The position numbers and the translations under genes are program-made. A stretch of DNA of 64,000 nt from Sphagnum compactum. Lineage: Eukaryota > Bryophyta > Sphagnopsida > Sphagnales. The notes under the pieces are model-generated. The model made no database searches, was not told the origin of the DNA, and saw only the letters and a program-made list of their open reading frames with translations. Every line of letters begins with the position of its first letter. The stretch's first letter is position 1. The stretch is taken from the NCBI GenBank assembly GCA_965153455.1, contig OZ234501.1, forward strand, positions 1,736,001 through 1,800,000, in the 5' to 3' direction. Positions 47,330 to 60,180 of this stretch are shown here, in pieces.

Positions 47330-48922
47330 AAAGACCATGGAACGCCATGTTCTTCCTACTCTTGTTGATGCCATTTAATTATAGCCACATTTGATTTGTG
47401 GATGTTTCAAGGAGGTTTTGATATGATTGTTCTAGTTGTGAATTACATCAACAAAAAATGGGAACCTTGCCATGTCATCATGGGAAATTTTGAAGTTCAT
47501 GAAACTTCGGGGGCTGCCATGGTTGTTCATTTCAAGGATTTGCTTGTTCAATATAATTTGCTAGACAAAATCATAGCATATGTCAAAGATAAAGGCATTA
47601 ATCTAAACACCTTCATAGTGGCCTTAATAAACATTGTATCATGTGTTTTTTTTTTGTTACCACAACCTTATGTTATTAGTTGTTATGGACATGCCATGTC
47701 CAAATGTTGTCAGTATGCTACTAATGACTTGAAAATGTGTGGTGGCACGAAAGAAGTTTCAATTGAAAAGGTTCAATCTTCTCTTCAAAAGACAATTACT
47801 TGGACCAAAAAAGTGGGAAGGGCAAATAGGAATGGGCTAAGGTTTGTAGAGATGAATATCTTTGCCCCCAAAAATATCTTATTCACGACAAACCATTGCT
47901 TTGCAAAACAAAATACCATCTCCCCAAACATGGGCTATGGCACAGAAAGTGTCAAAAGTTTTGACACCAATGGTCACCCAATGTGTTTTGGACCAATCTT
48001 GAAGGTATTGGTTATTGTCTATTGTTATTTTTGTTGCCATAACCATGTGTGTTATGATGTACAACACCAATTCCAACACAAATGAAATTATGCAAATACA
48101 TGGTTTGATTGCTTTTGGATTTTTTTGCATTGGGTTTAGTTTGTCTTTTCCAAAAACATGATCTAACTATTTGATTGTGATTGTTGGTGTAGGCTGGTGA
48201 TTTTGATTTTGAATTATTACATTTTGGGTATTGGATGCAAACTAAAGTTATTGGTGTGTTAAGGCCTTTTCTTAGCCTTTGCATCATCATTTTAACCTCG
48301 TCATGTTCATAATATGCTAGTTTTTATGCTTGACCCACGTTCCAAGAACTTGCAATTCATTAGAGATTATGTTGGCCTTAAATTGGCCATGCAAGTTGCT
48401 GTAGACTATGATCAAGAGATTCTAATGCCATTCTTGCTCACTATTTATCATACCTTAACACCAAATTCAACAATTGTTACATTTGTTGCATCTATAGTGG
48501 TTGAGGTAGGTGTATTTAAATCCTTGGCTTCTACTGAAGAACTTGCAATGGGTCTCATTAGAGTTAAACTATCGTTTTTCAGGAGGACAATACTGCTAAT
48601 AGATCCTTTTAGTCCATTTGCTTAGTGGGCAGAACATGAGCAACAATTTCCAAATCTTGTTTATCTTGCATGGCCTGTGATGGGAATTGTTGGTTCCCAA
48701 ATCGAAATTGAATTTTTTTTAGTACAACAAGGGTCATCACATGTTTGAAGTGTTGTCAGCTTGGGATTGAAAATTTGGATAAACTAAAATTGGCTAGATG
48801 ATCCTAGATTCATATGCACAATTGGACCTAAATCATTTGAAACATTCTTCAATTATGAAGACGATGTGGTTTTTGAAAATGAAGATTTGATTATTGGTTT
48901 TAATTTTTTTGAAGAAGATTAA
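47330..48922 (+). pseudogene. Decayed hAT-family transposase
   Basis: hAT transposases have an RNase H-like core interrupted by a helical insertion and a C-terminal dimerisation region. The order is kept here across several frames: MERHVLPTLVDA (near 47337), then TFDLWMFQGG, KWEPCHVIMGNFEVHETSG, DKIIAYVKDKGINLNT, YGHAMSKCCQYATNDLK and LQKTITWTKKVG (to about 47830). A degraded middle follows, then HNMLVFMLDPRSKNL (48306 onward) and the dimerisation motif HEQQFPNLVYLAWP with GSQIEIE (48630-48710), ending FNFFEED and a TAA at 48920-48922. Stops and frameshifts break it into at least three pieces. The N-terminal zinc-finger region is missing, and the probable LTR lies immediately upstream. Non-functional. 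Confidence 0.75.
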
Positions 48923-49209
48923 CATGTTGTTTCAACTTGTGATGTTGAATGGTGCAAAATAATTTGGAATCTAGACCATTCTAAAGGGGCAAAAAGGAGG
49001 CCCCTAATGCAACTACCTTAACCCCTCGGGGCAGAGTGCCTTAATGATGAAAGAAGGTTTATATAAAATGTGTAGCATTCTGAAATCTTTAGACCTTCAC
49101 AATATACGTTAATGTTAAAAAATAGGGGTCTATGGTGTAAATGTTCATTTGCACCGTCTATGAATCCTTGTTGTCAATGTCTTTTGAAGTTTATGCTAGT
49201 TTTGAATGA

Positions 49210-49640
49210 TTTTGTTATTGGCCCAACTATTTTAACAAGGGTCCAATTGATTTTGTCTTGGTTCTAATTCTTGAATGATTGTGTTTTTGCTTCCACTATT
49301 TTAGTAAGGTCTAATTGATTCTGTGTTGGTTGTTGGTTCCTAAATGGTTGTGGTTCTGCTCCCATTGTTTAAGCAAGGTTCCATTTGATTGTATGTCAAT
49401 TGTGAATCTATGTTTCTGCTCCCATTGTTTTAAAATCCAATTGATTATTATTGTTTGCTCCCATTGTTTTAGGTCTAATTGATTTTGTATTTCTACTCCC
49501 ACTGTTTTACGTCCAATTGAATGTGTTTTTACTCTCATTGTTTTAGGTCTAATTGAATTTGTATTTATGTTCCCGTTGTTGTAGGTCCAATTGAATGTGT
49601 TTATGCTTCCATTGTTTTAGCAAGGGTCCAATTGATTACC
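49210..49640 (+). repeat. Degenerate ~45-55-bp repeats around 'cccattgttttaggtc'
   Basis: About eight units of the form 'gctcccattgttttag', then 'gtctaattgattttgt', with variable spacing. The minus-strand frame 49311-49538 is the translated repeat. Confidence 0.7.
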
Positions 49641-52600
49641 CTAGTTAAAATTAAATGTGCATGATTTGTGTGGATTTAGGTTTGTGGTGTAGTTTCTTGT
49701 TTGATTTCTACAATGTTAATGCAAAGTTGTTAATTTGCATAATACTTCGATGTGATTATGTTGAGTGAAATTCAATGTGCTACATCAATTTTTGTATGAG
49801 CTTGAATGCATGTTTTTTTGCTTGTGTGTATGCTTAAGAAAGTCTTAGAGTGCATTCTATGCATGTTGCGAAAATTGAATGTCAGTTTTGCACAAGCTGG
49901 ATCTCAAGGAACTAACCAGTTCTTATGGCATCAAGCATCAATAGATCCAAATTGGTGGAACACATAAGTTGCAATTTTTTAGTTACATCAATTACATTAA
50001 GTTTGGTAATTAATAGTTAGTGATTGAAATATGATTATCGAATATACATGTAGCTTTCTGAACATATTTTCTTATGCCAAACGCAATTTATACATAGACA
50101 AGTCCTATGTGGTCAATTTTGACATTCAAATTTGTCTTGGACTCCTCCTACTTTAAAATACTTGAAAATGATGTCTATTATGACGATATTTTTTAATGCA
50201 CATGCTTGGGTTTATGTCTGATGGGCATCACTCATTTCCATGCATGTTATGCAAATCCTTGTGAAAAAAAAAACAAACCTTCAATGCTTGTGCCCACTAG
50301 GTATAGGTTGGTTTAAAAATTTCCAATGCCCATGCCCTGCAGGCTTCACAAATGGTTTTTAAAATGCCCTACCCGCCTGGTATGACTAAAAACCAATACC
50401 GGGCCAACATTGGTTTATACTTCAAAGAGTGGGTTTGGAATTGTGGTTCATAATGTGGTTCAAGCACGCAATTAGGGTTGAGGATTTGGCTTTGTTCTTT
50501 AGGGCAAAGAAGAAAGACAATTGTGAGGCACAATTTTGCTCAGATTTGAGTCCTGCCTCCCATTTTGGGACGGGGACTCATTAGACCACTCTTTTTGTGG
50601 GTTATGCACCACCCCATAAGGCCTCTCCTCGTCAAGAACTATACCCGTAAGCCCCTTGATAGATGGATTTCACTATTTTCTACTATAAAAGTATAAAGCC
50701 TAAAATAGAAATATAGTATAAATCTTTAATCATCCTTCTATATTTTTGGCTACAACAATGAAAATGAAGTATATGAATCTGCTGAATTTTACATTTTTTT
50801 TTTCACACCTGGTGACTAAAAATCTCAAAAATCTTCAAAAATCTATGATTTTGCATTTTGGCAAAATTTCTCCAGGAAAAAACACTGGGAGGAAGTCCTC
50901 TCCATACTGTATGAATTTGTACTTTCATATCCATGGCAAAAATTGAAAGAGTAGTTGACAATTCATGTTGGACTCATTGGCAAACCTCGTAGATTTGGAA
51001 GAAATGAAAGCCAGAGTTTAATCTCCTATACACATTTGTCAGAACTTTGCTATGAATTTTTTTGCAAATGCTCACCAATAGAATCCATTTCAACTTTGGA
51101 CAAAGTTTTGTTTGGTCAAAGTATGTTAGTTTTCTTGTGCCAAGCCGACCATGAATGACCATCAAGAGTGAAACAATAATAACCTAGAAACTCTGTCAAT
51201 TCATGCAACACCCACAATTGTTCATAACAAATCTAAGTCCTTTTAGAGCATGGCATGAGCTTCCTTATGGTCATAGCTTGAATTCCATGTAACATTGCCC
51301 ACAACTGAATGCCCTCCAAAGAACCAATTTAGGTTTTCGAAGGGTAATACCATAACTGTATGATGCTGGCTGATGGGGAGAAAGGGTGGCCTTCAACAAT
51401 TGGGCACATTGATGTAAATTGTGAAATATGGGTTTTGGTGTCTGGGTACCTAAACTCTTTAGCCACCTCGAGTAGCCCTCAAAAGGTCATTCGGCCACTG
51501 GGACCCTCAATGTGTGACACTAGTGCATGCTTAGGGGTCAATGGGGGTCAAAATTTTATGTTAATTCTTTAAGCAAATTAGCACTAGGGTGGGTCCATAA
51601 TCCATACCAACAGTATAAACTAAGAATGGATTGTCATGCAACTGGGCACAAGGCGTTTGGTATGTGACTGGGCTATCAAACCTAATGCTAGAGCATATGG
51701 TTATGTTAGTGTGAAATGAATTGCCATGTTGTTTGGCTTTTTTTTTTCTTTGAAACCAAGAAAGCCATACAAAAAACTGAAAACCCCACAAGCAAAATAA
51801 ATACATAAATAAATAAATAATAAACTGGTGCCCTTAAGTGGTTGACTGTGGTTCTTTTGAGACCAATATTTCATTTTGAAAGGCAGTAAAATGGCTTGTT
51901 TTCTAGAAGACAAGCCGCCACTACACAGTACCAAGTGTGGAAGATGCATGATGTGTTGGGTATCAGAAAACAACACCAGACACAAGGAAAAGCTAGACAT
52001 GATTGAATTGAAAGGCACTTTGGAATCCTTTTTTGGACACAGATTGCAAAAAGGAACAAAATAGTACCTATCGACCGGCCCTGGTAGGGACTGTTCCACG
52101 TATGAGTGGCTTGAGCGTCTTAAGGTGAGACAGCCTTTTGTCAGGTGTTTACAAGGTGCGTAATGCCCAAGGAGCGGGGTTTTCCAGAAATGTGGGCCCA
52201 CCCATCGGCCAATGAGGCCCACATTTATAGAAAGTCCGGCTCCAAGAGAGTTACGTTGTGTAAAGCTTGATCCTCAGATCAGGGGAGCATCAACAGCAAG
52301 GATTGATGCAAAGGCAATGTGTTTTTCGTAATGTCTACTGTTCAGGCATAAAAGCCCGCCCTGCAGCGGATAAAATATAGGAAGTATCCAGCCTGCCGGT
52401 TACAGCAGCTCCAGTTGTGCTCAATATGTGATCCTGGAAATTAAAACTGGATGGACAAAAGTCAAAACGTGCAAAATAGTTTTGGTCCTGCATTTTGCAC
52501 AGTTTGCTGAGGCTGGTGAAAGGCATCATATCAAAGCCTAACAGCTGCCAGAGAAGAGTGTAATAAACATGATCTAACTGCTGCTCCCTGTTCCTGATTT

Positions 52601-52751
52601 GGCAATCATGATGATTGATTGGTCCAAGTGAGTTGCTTATTAGTAATCTTCTACCTATTTGCAGTCCAGGTTTTAGTTCTAGGGTTGGGGTTGGAAAAAA
52701 GTAAATAACTAAACTTAGATGTGAGAAATCTTTTTGCAGGGTCGCGTGTTG
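49641..52751. other. No gene recognised
   Basis: About 3.1 kb of mixed spacer. A TATA-like 'actataaaagtataaag' at 50683-50698 and GC-richer segments suggest old retroelement or promoter pieces. The longest frame (51701-52222 minus, 173 codons) and the facing plus frame 51876-52064 show no recognisable domain. Confidence 0.35.
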
Positions 52752-52806
52752 AACACCACTGGAGCTGGGCCAGAGTGAACCAGCACTCACCTGTGCACCA
52801 ATTGGC
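52752..52806 (+). repeat. Left member of an inverted pair
   Basis: About 50 bp with 'gagtgaaccagcac' at its core, matching the reverse complement of 56711-56762. The pair brackets the 60-bp minisatellite and the purine-rich tract. Confidence 0.5.
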
Positions 52807-53055
52807 AGTTCTGTCCATAAGATGCGTTGCGTTTCTTCATCCGGTTCCTGACCCTGTGTTAACCCAACATTGTACCACAGTCAACCTTTTTGGGCTGCTG
52901 ACCTTTGACCCTTTTAATTTTTGACTGTTTTCTTCTCAACCCTGACCATACTACCCTCCAACCTAATCATGCTAGTTCCTTAGCTACCATACTGACCGAG
53001 CTACATTATTGACTTGCATCTTGGCTCTACCTATCAACCCCTTACCTACCTATCC

Positions 53056-53965
53056 TCTATTTCTTCATGGCTAAACCTATATCTCTTGGCTAAACTTTTG
53101 CCTTTTGGCACAACTTTTAACTCTTCTTGGTTAAACCTCTATCTCTTGGCTAAACTTTTGTCTTTTGGCACAACTTTTAACTCTTCTTGGCTAAACCTCC
53201 ATCTCTTGGCTAAATTTTTTCCTTTTGGCACAACTTTTAACTCTTCTTGGCTAAACCTATATTTCTTGGCTAAACTTTTGTCTTTTGGCACAACTTTTAA
53301 CTCTTCTTGGCTAAAATTTTGCCTTTTGGCACAACTTTTAACTCTTCTTGGTTAAACCTATATCTCTTGGCAAAGTTTTTGCCTTTTGGCACAACTTTAA
53401 ACTCTTCATGGCTAAACATGTATCTCTTGGCTAAACTTTTTCTTTTTGGCACAACTTTTAACTCTTCTTGGCTAAACATATATCTTTTGGTTAAACCTTT
53501 TTTTTTGGGGCACAACTTTTAACTCTTCTCGGCTAAACATGTATCTCTTGGTTAAACCTTTTCTTTTTGGCACAACTTTTAACTTTTCTTGGCTAAACCT
53601 ATATCTCTTGGCTAAACCTTTTCTTTTTGGTACAACTTTTAACTCCGCTTGGCTTAACATGTATATCTTGGTTAAACCTTTTCTTTTTGGCACAACTTTT
53701 AACTTTTCTTGGCTAAACCCTTTTGTTTTGGGCATAACTTTTAACTCTTCTTGGCTAAACATGTATCTTTTGGCTGAACATGTATCTTTTGATTAAACCT
53801 TTTCTTTTTAGCACAACTTTTAATTGTTCTTGGTTAAACCTATATCTCTTGGCTAAACCTTTTCTTTTTGGCACAACTTTTAATTCTTCTTGGCTAAACC
53901 TATATCTCTTGGCCAAACCTTTTTTTTTTTGCACAACTTTTAACTCTTCTTAGCTAAACCTCCAT
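53056..53965. repeat. 60-bp minisatellite, about 15 units
   Basis: The unit reads 'ctcttggctaaacttttg', 'ccttttggcacaactttt', 'aactcttcttggctaaacct' and repeats at exactly 60 bp, with one unit short by about 19 bp near 53310. Because 60 is a multiple of three and the unit lacks stops in several frames, long frames open on both strands: LYLLAKLLPFGTTFNSSWLN on plus, FSQEELKVVPKRKGLTKRYM on minus. Neither matches a protein I know. Units differ mainly by pyrimidine changes. Confidence 0.9.
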
Positions 53966-54330
53966 CTCTTCATGGCTAAACATTTACATGTTGACAAAAT
54001 GTTTATATTTTTTTAACAAAATGTCTATGTCTTGGCAAAACCTTTACTTTTCAACAAAACCTAGATATATATTTAGCTAAACTTATACCTTTTGGAAAAA
54101 ATTATAACTTTTTTTGGGCTAAACTTATATCTCTTAACAAAACTTCCATCTTTTCATGGCTAAACCATTACATGTTGGCAAAATTTTTATTTATTCTTGA
54201 TTAAACTTTTACCTTTTGGCAAAACCTTAACCTCTTTTTAACTAAATTTTTACCTTTCAACAAAACCTTTAGATTTTCTTGTTTAAACCTCTACCACTTG
54301 AAAAAACTTTTAAAAATTTATATTTTTTTG
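53966..54330. repeat. Degenerate continuation of the minisatellite
   Basis: 'ggctaaac', 'ttggcaaaa' and 'aaaacctttac' words continue at irregular spacing, so the array once extended further or decays gradually. Confidence 0.55.
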
Positions 54331-55735
54331 AATTAACTTAAAATTTATTTTTTCAAAAAAAAATTTTAACAAAACTTTTGGCTACCCTATTGACCTAACC
54401 ATCTTATTGATATAATTACATTATTAGACCTAACTTGCTTTTTATTTGTGTACATACCTACTTGCTTAGCCACCAACCTATTTACATACTTATTTACTTA
54501 CCTACCCACCCCCATTCACCTACCTACCTATCATTTACATGATGTTAATGTCTACCAATGTATGATATACAAAATATGAAGGTATTGCACTAAATGAACT
54601 AATAACCATTTTAATCATATTTGACCTTTTGATGTCAATAAACGGTAACCTTGAATGTGGGTATTGCACGTTCAATTAACTTTTGTGACCCACACACATG
54701 TATTGCATATTTTGGTAGTTATTGTTAAAAATTAAAATAATTGAAAATTCAATCACAAAATACAATACCCACATATGAAAACAATGTCATTTCAAATACA
54801 ATACACCTTAATAATTATTACATATTTTGTGACCAAAATGCAAACATTTTTTTTCTTTTGGATTTTTTTCTTTTTCTTGTTCTAAATTATTTTTAAAATT
54901 ATCTATCACAATTAGTTTATTATATATATATATGTATTTATTTATTTTAAAAATTTTATTGTCATCATTTTTTTTGTTGAACATGCATATTTTGTGGCCA
55001 ACATTTGGGTATTGCAAAATCATTCTAACAAAACTAATGTTTATTTTGTGACCCTTATGCAAGTATTTCACATTGAACTTTATGTTTTTGAATTTTTTTT
55101 AATGTAATAATGCAACATTACAATATGTTTCAAACTCGTAATTTTAGGGAAAATTTCAACAAAGTATTAATGCAATGTTCACATTCAAAACATGTAAATA
55201 TAATAGAAACGTGAGGTTACAATTGCAATAAGACAAAAGTCGTATGTACTGATACTTTACCACATTTACCAAAACTTTTTAAAATGTCCAAAAAATGGAA
55301 AACATGAACTCCATGCCGTTGTTTATGCCAAAGAAACTTAAGTAAGATATGTATGTTGTTTTTTAATTTCAAAAGACACATTTTAAAACTTATTTTCATT
55401 AGCTACCATGTCATGTGTTCATCGATAAGGTCTTGTTGTTGTAACCATTTTAATAACATGTTGATGGATGTAAAGTTAATAGTGATACAATTGGAGTTGA
55501 ATGGCATTGGTTACAAATTGGTATTTCATAATTATTCAAAGTCTGCATCAAACACCTGATACAAATTAATATGTAAATTTGAAAAAATATAAACCAAACC
55601 CCCAAAAAATTACATGGGTATGAACATATATAGTCTACTAGAAAAAAAAAAATTAAAAAATTTGAAAAAAAAGGAAATAGAAAAACAAACTTCATTTTTT
55701 GGAATTTTGAAGACCAAAAAGAATGGAAAAAGGGG

Positions 55736-55737
<2 letters not shown>
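54331..55737. other. No gene seen
   Basis: AT-rich spacer. CCTA-type steps occur at 54440-54540. The pair of words 'tattgca' and 'ttttgtgacc' recurs at about 54655-54710, 54820-54845 and 54990-55070. Frames are low complexity. Confidence 0.4.

Positions 55738-55767
<30 letters not shown>
55738..55767. repeat. (AT)n microsatellite
   Basis: About 29 bp of alternating A and T. Confidence 0.95.
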
Positions 55768-55768
<1 letters not shown>

Positions 55769-55799
55769 AAAAACATAATAAAAGAAAAAAAATCTTCTA

Positions 55800-56600
55800 G
55801 CATTTAGAAAACATAAAAAATTGAAAAATAAAGCAAAAAAACCCAATTTTTTTATTATAATAATCAAAGAAAAAAAGAAGGAAAACAAAACAATGAAAAA
55901 AAAACAAAAACTATAATTCTTCTTCTTGAATCAACAATAACAAGAAAAAAAATCTTCAAGAAAAAAAACAAACTTCTTCTTCTAGAATTTTAAAAGTAAG
56001 AAAAACTAGAAAAACAAGAAAAAAACAAAACCAATATTTGTTTTTCTATTTTGTAATTTCCATTTCCTTCTCTTTTATTATTTTGTCCTCTTCTCTTTCT
56101 TTTTCTTACTTTTCTTTTTTTGCTTCTACTTTCAAACCAAAACAAAAAAAAGACAAGGAAAAAGGATACCTTGCTTGATGTGTATAACTAATGATGATGC
56201 AACAAGAAATCGCAACAAGCACAACGATGTGATGAAAAAAAAATGCTTGAAAAAGAAGAAAGAAAACAGAAAAAGAAAGAAATAATGAAAATGTTGCAAC
56301 AATAGAGAAAAACAAAGAAACAAAAGATGAAAAAAAACTAAAGTAGCAACATGATAAGAAAATAATGATAAGAAAAAAAATCTATAGCACAAACAAAAGA
56401 GAAGAAAAAATAATAATGACAAAAGCAGTTAAAAAAAGGAAAATTTTTGATGAAGAAAGAGCTCCAACAATGGAAGAGAAGAAGATGATGGTGGAAGAGA
56501 AGGAAAAGAAACAAAAAGCAAAGAGAAGAAGAAGAAAGAAAGAACAAAAGAGAAGAAGAAGGAAGAGGAAGGGAAAAAAGGGAGAATTTTTTTGAAATCT
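55800..56600 (+). repeat. Purine-rich low-complexity tract
   Basis: Long runs of AAAG, GAA and AGAAG steps on the plus strand, most ordered at 56460-56590. Frames in it encode only Lys/Glu/Arg on plus or Phe/Leu/Ser on minus. Not a gene. Confidence 0.8.
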
Positions 56601-56710
56601 CATGGAAGGGTGGGCCAGTGAAAAGAAAAAAAAAACCCACCTCAATGTTTGGTTTGGTTTAGGTTAAATGGTTTGGGTTCATCACAAAACGGTCAAAACA
56701 ATCTCATACA

Positions 56711-56762
56711 CAACTGGTGCATTGGTGGGTGCTGGTTCACTCAGGCCCTGGAGCTGCTCACT
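56711..56762 (-). repeat. Right member of an inverted pair
   Basis: Reverse complement contains 'gagtgaaccagcac' and 'atgcaccagttg', matching 52752-52806 over about 50 bp with some mismatches. Confidence 0.5.
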
Positions 56763-59700
56763 AAAAACACTTTGGGAGGACTTGACATAGATTCTATAAG
56801 AGTTTGTTCCAGACTCATGTATAACTAGAGCATTCGCAGCATCCATTCACATCACGAGTGAAACTAGTAGAGCCGGAAGTGTCAAACCAGTATATAACTG
56901 TGTCCCACCTAGAAAAAACCTTCAAACCTACCTGAATAAGACAGCAAAACCGTTTAGAAACTGAAATTGGTCGATCAGTTTTAGTAGGGGCTAAATGTAC
57001 ACTAGCATTTTGGTATCATCAAATTTACACCTATGCAGATTGGCTGTTTATTTTGAAATGTCATTTTTTTGGGGGCTCATGGGCAGATTCTATAAGGTCT
57101 GGTCAGATGGATTATTGGGCATCTGAAATATTTCAGCCTTAGCTAAAACTGGCTGGATTTATTTGTTTCTAGTTGGCAATTACAGCAAATTACAATTGGG
57201 GAGGGGGGAGCAGGGGGGGGGGTTCGATGGCAGTATGTTTCAGTGTTGTGTGGTTATTTTAATATAAAAACTACTGGTTTGGGTTTTTTTAATATTTCAG
57301 CATCAGAGAACTGGTGGTCCAAGTTATTTCAAAAACCTTAAACAAACGATAGTTTTCATGAAAGAACTGATCAAGGCACAGAGATTTTGAAAAAGACTTC
57401 AGAGAGAAACTGAAATCGGGAGTGTGCAAGAAAAAACATTCAACGGTTGTGACAGAAAGCGGGCAGCAAACATTCCTGTCACACATGTTGAATTTTTTTC
57501 CTATTCATCAATGCCATATTTTATTTTGCACAGAATTTGAAAAGCTGCGCCGAATTCCCAATAAAATAATATAGAATAAAATCTATACCCAAATTGTCTG
57601 AATTACTCACAGCTGATGTCATTGGGTGACAAGTTGAGATGATGACATAGTCATCACTCTTTTGCATTTTTGTGCAAAAAACACAAAATTGTACATAGAC
57701 CGACATAGTGGGTGGCTACTATTTCAGCAACCGCCATATTTCACAAATCGTGCATACAAATAACTTTGGAGACTCGAACAAACCAGACACAAGCCATGGG
57801 AATCATTGGTACAAAAGCCAAAGGTCCAACTTATCAAAAAGTCCAGCGAGACATGGATGTATACCAAGTGGCAATTTTGTACCAAGACACCATCTTATAC
57901 TTTACATCACATTGTCCATCCTTATGCGAGCAACCTGATTTGGGCACTAATTGAGGGCACAAATCAACCATAAAGAACTTTGGAGAAATTTCATTTTATT
58001 TTTTTATTTAAAAAAAAAATTGAGCTCATGTTTTTGAGCAGTGTAATTCAAGTTACAACTTGTGATGCACTCCAACCATAAAATGTCCTTAATCTAGGTA
58101 GAAAATTCACATGCCACAAGGGTCCACCCATTCTTGAGCCTTCCACTTGGGCTACACACAAGCAGGACTTTTTTTTAATACAGAAATAGAAAATTACATG
58201 AGTAAAAATATACGATCTCATATGTTGATTTTTCAGTACAAATTATAATTTAATTAGTTTTATAACAGGATTATGTTTCTTCTTAAAATTTAAATATAAC
58301 TAGAATAAGATATGAATCCATAATAGACATTAGAAGAAAAACAAAAAAATATAACAAATATACAAGAGACTTTAAGTAATAGTTGTTATTAGGTGAATTT
58401 TATTGATAACATAGGACAACACTTGGGGAACATCGTAAGGATAGAGATGATGTAATTGATATTGAAGGTTCAAAATTAAAAAACAAAAATTAATGAGGTG
58501 GTATTTACTCAGTCATGATGAAAACTTGAATGAAATAACTTGGTCTTTCATTTACTTAGGTTGCAATGCACACCGTTGTTAATTATTTTTTTGAATTTTT
58601 AAGCTTTTGAAAATTTGATAATGATTGGCTAACAATCCAAAAAGTTATAAAATTGTTTTGAAAGGTCATAATTTTGGGTCTTTTGGATAGTGACCAATTT
58701 TGAAAAGACATTGGAAGTTCAACAAAGTATTGACTATTACTTAAGGTTGGAATCACTTGTATCAAATGGTTAGTCACAATTTGATAGCTTTTCAAAGTTG
58801 GACAACATTAATTTCACAATAATCTTTAAGAAGGATTTTTGTAGAAGGAAGATCATTTTCATCTCTTATTTTCATCTTTTTAAGTGTTTTAGGGAAAATC
58901 ATTATTTTTGAATAATTTGGCAATTTTTGATAAAATATATGTAATATTTTCATGGAAACAAACAACATTGTACAAAAATTTAAATTTCAAGATTTTTTTG
59001 TTTTGTTCTTCCTAATCAATTGAATTTTTAAATTTGAAATCTTGGGTCTATGTGATCCTTTCTTATAGTGGTTGCACTTTAGTTGCAAAATTAGAATGAT
59101 CATTTTTTGTCAATTTTACATTTTTCATATTTTATTAAAATCCTTTCAATAAACCACTATTACAATCCATGGATTTTTAAGTTGTTCAAGTTGATCACTT
59201 TGTTCACTTAACTAATGAACATATCCAGTTTGATTAAAGGTCCATGGCCTAAATGAAATTGTGTATTTTTGGATTAGTGAACTTGAGTATAATGATTAAT
59301 TTGATTATTTATCAAATTGAACATTCAATCAAACAAAAAATTTGAGCACATTGGTCAAAATGGCCATGGGTTTCAATAAAGTGAGACATCTAATTAAGTT
59401 GAACAAAACAATATGACATGCTTAGTCAAATGATCAATGATTTCTTAGTCAAATTGAATATCTTATGTTAATTAATAAATCAAATTAACTAACTATTACT
59501 TAAGTTAGGTTGGTAACCTTGGTCTACCTACATACCTAGGCCTACGCTCCTATCTACTTAATTATTTATTACATAGGTTAGGTAAGTAGCCTAGGTCTAC
59601 CTATTTACTTACCTTACTTCTACCTCCTTTACCTACATACCATCTTTTAACCTATTTTCAACCTTTTATTAATTATCTAACTTTCATACTTACTTACATA

Positions 59701-60180
59701 AATAATGATGTGTAATAAACACATGAAATTAAAAAAAACTTGACAAAAGGTGTCATCTTTTGGAGGTGTAGTTCTTTGGTAAGGACTTGATTTAACATTA
59801 TGCGAGTGAAAGGTTTAATTCTTGATACTTATAACCTATGTGCATGCAAAAGATTAGATTAGGTAGGTTAAACTAATGTAACCAAGTAAGTTAGGTTAAG
59901 TAGGTTAGACTAGGCTTACCACTTATTTACTTGCATTTTTACAATCTACCTAAATTTGAACACACCCAACACCAAATTGGAGTAGGAGTCGGTGGAGGTT
60001 GATAACTAATGTCCACAAGAATTTGAAAAGGAACAAGAGAAAATACATGATATTATGCCAATTGTAAAACATAGTGTATGATGGGAGCAAAGCAAATTGA
60101 ATGTGTTTTGGTATTACCAAATTGTTGAACAAAACATTCCAAATTTATCAAATACATCAAACAAAGTTTCATAGTTACAA
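56763..60180. other. No gene recognised
   Basis: About 3.4 kb of AT-rich spacer. Frames at 57708-57954 and 58583-58795 show no domain. CCTA/TAGG steps are dense at 59500-59640 and 59830-59910. It separates the repeats from the 3' end of the kinase gene. Confidence 0.4.

Noticed and set aside
51701-52222. 173-codon minus-strand frame
   Set aside because: No recognisable domain, faces a plus-strand frame of similar quality, and has no splice or promoter context.
53014-53796. Frames encoding 20-residue repeats on both strands
   Set aside because: Explained by a 60-bp tandem repeat without stops. Kept as a repeat and as a finding, not as genes.
55450-56645. Phe/Leu/Ser-rich minus-strand frames
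   Set aside because: Complement of a purine-rich low-complexity tract.
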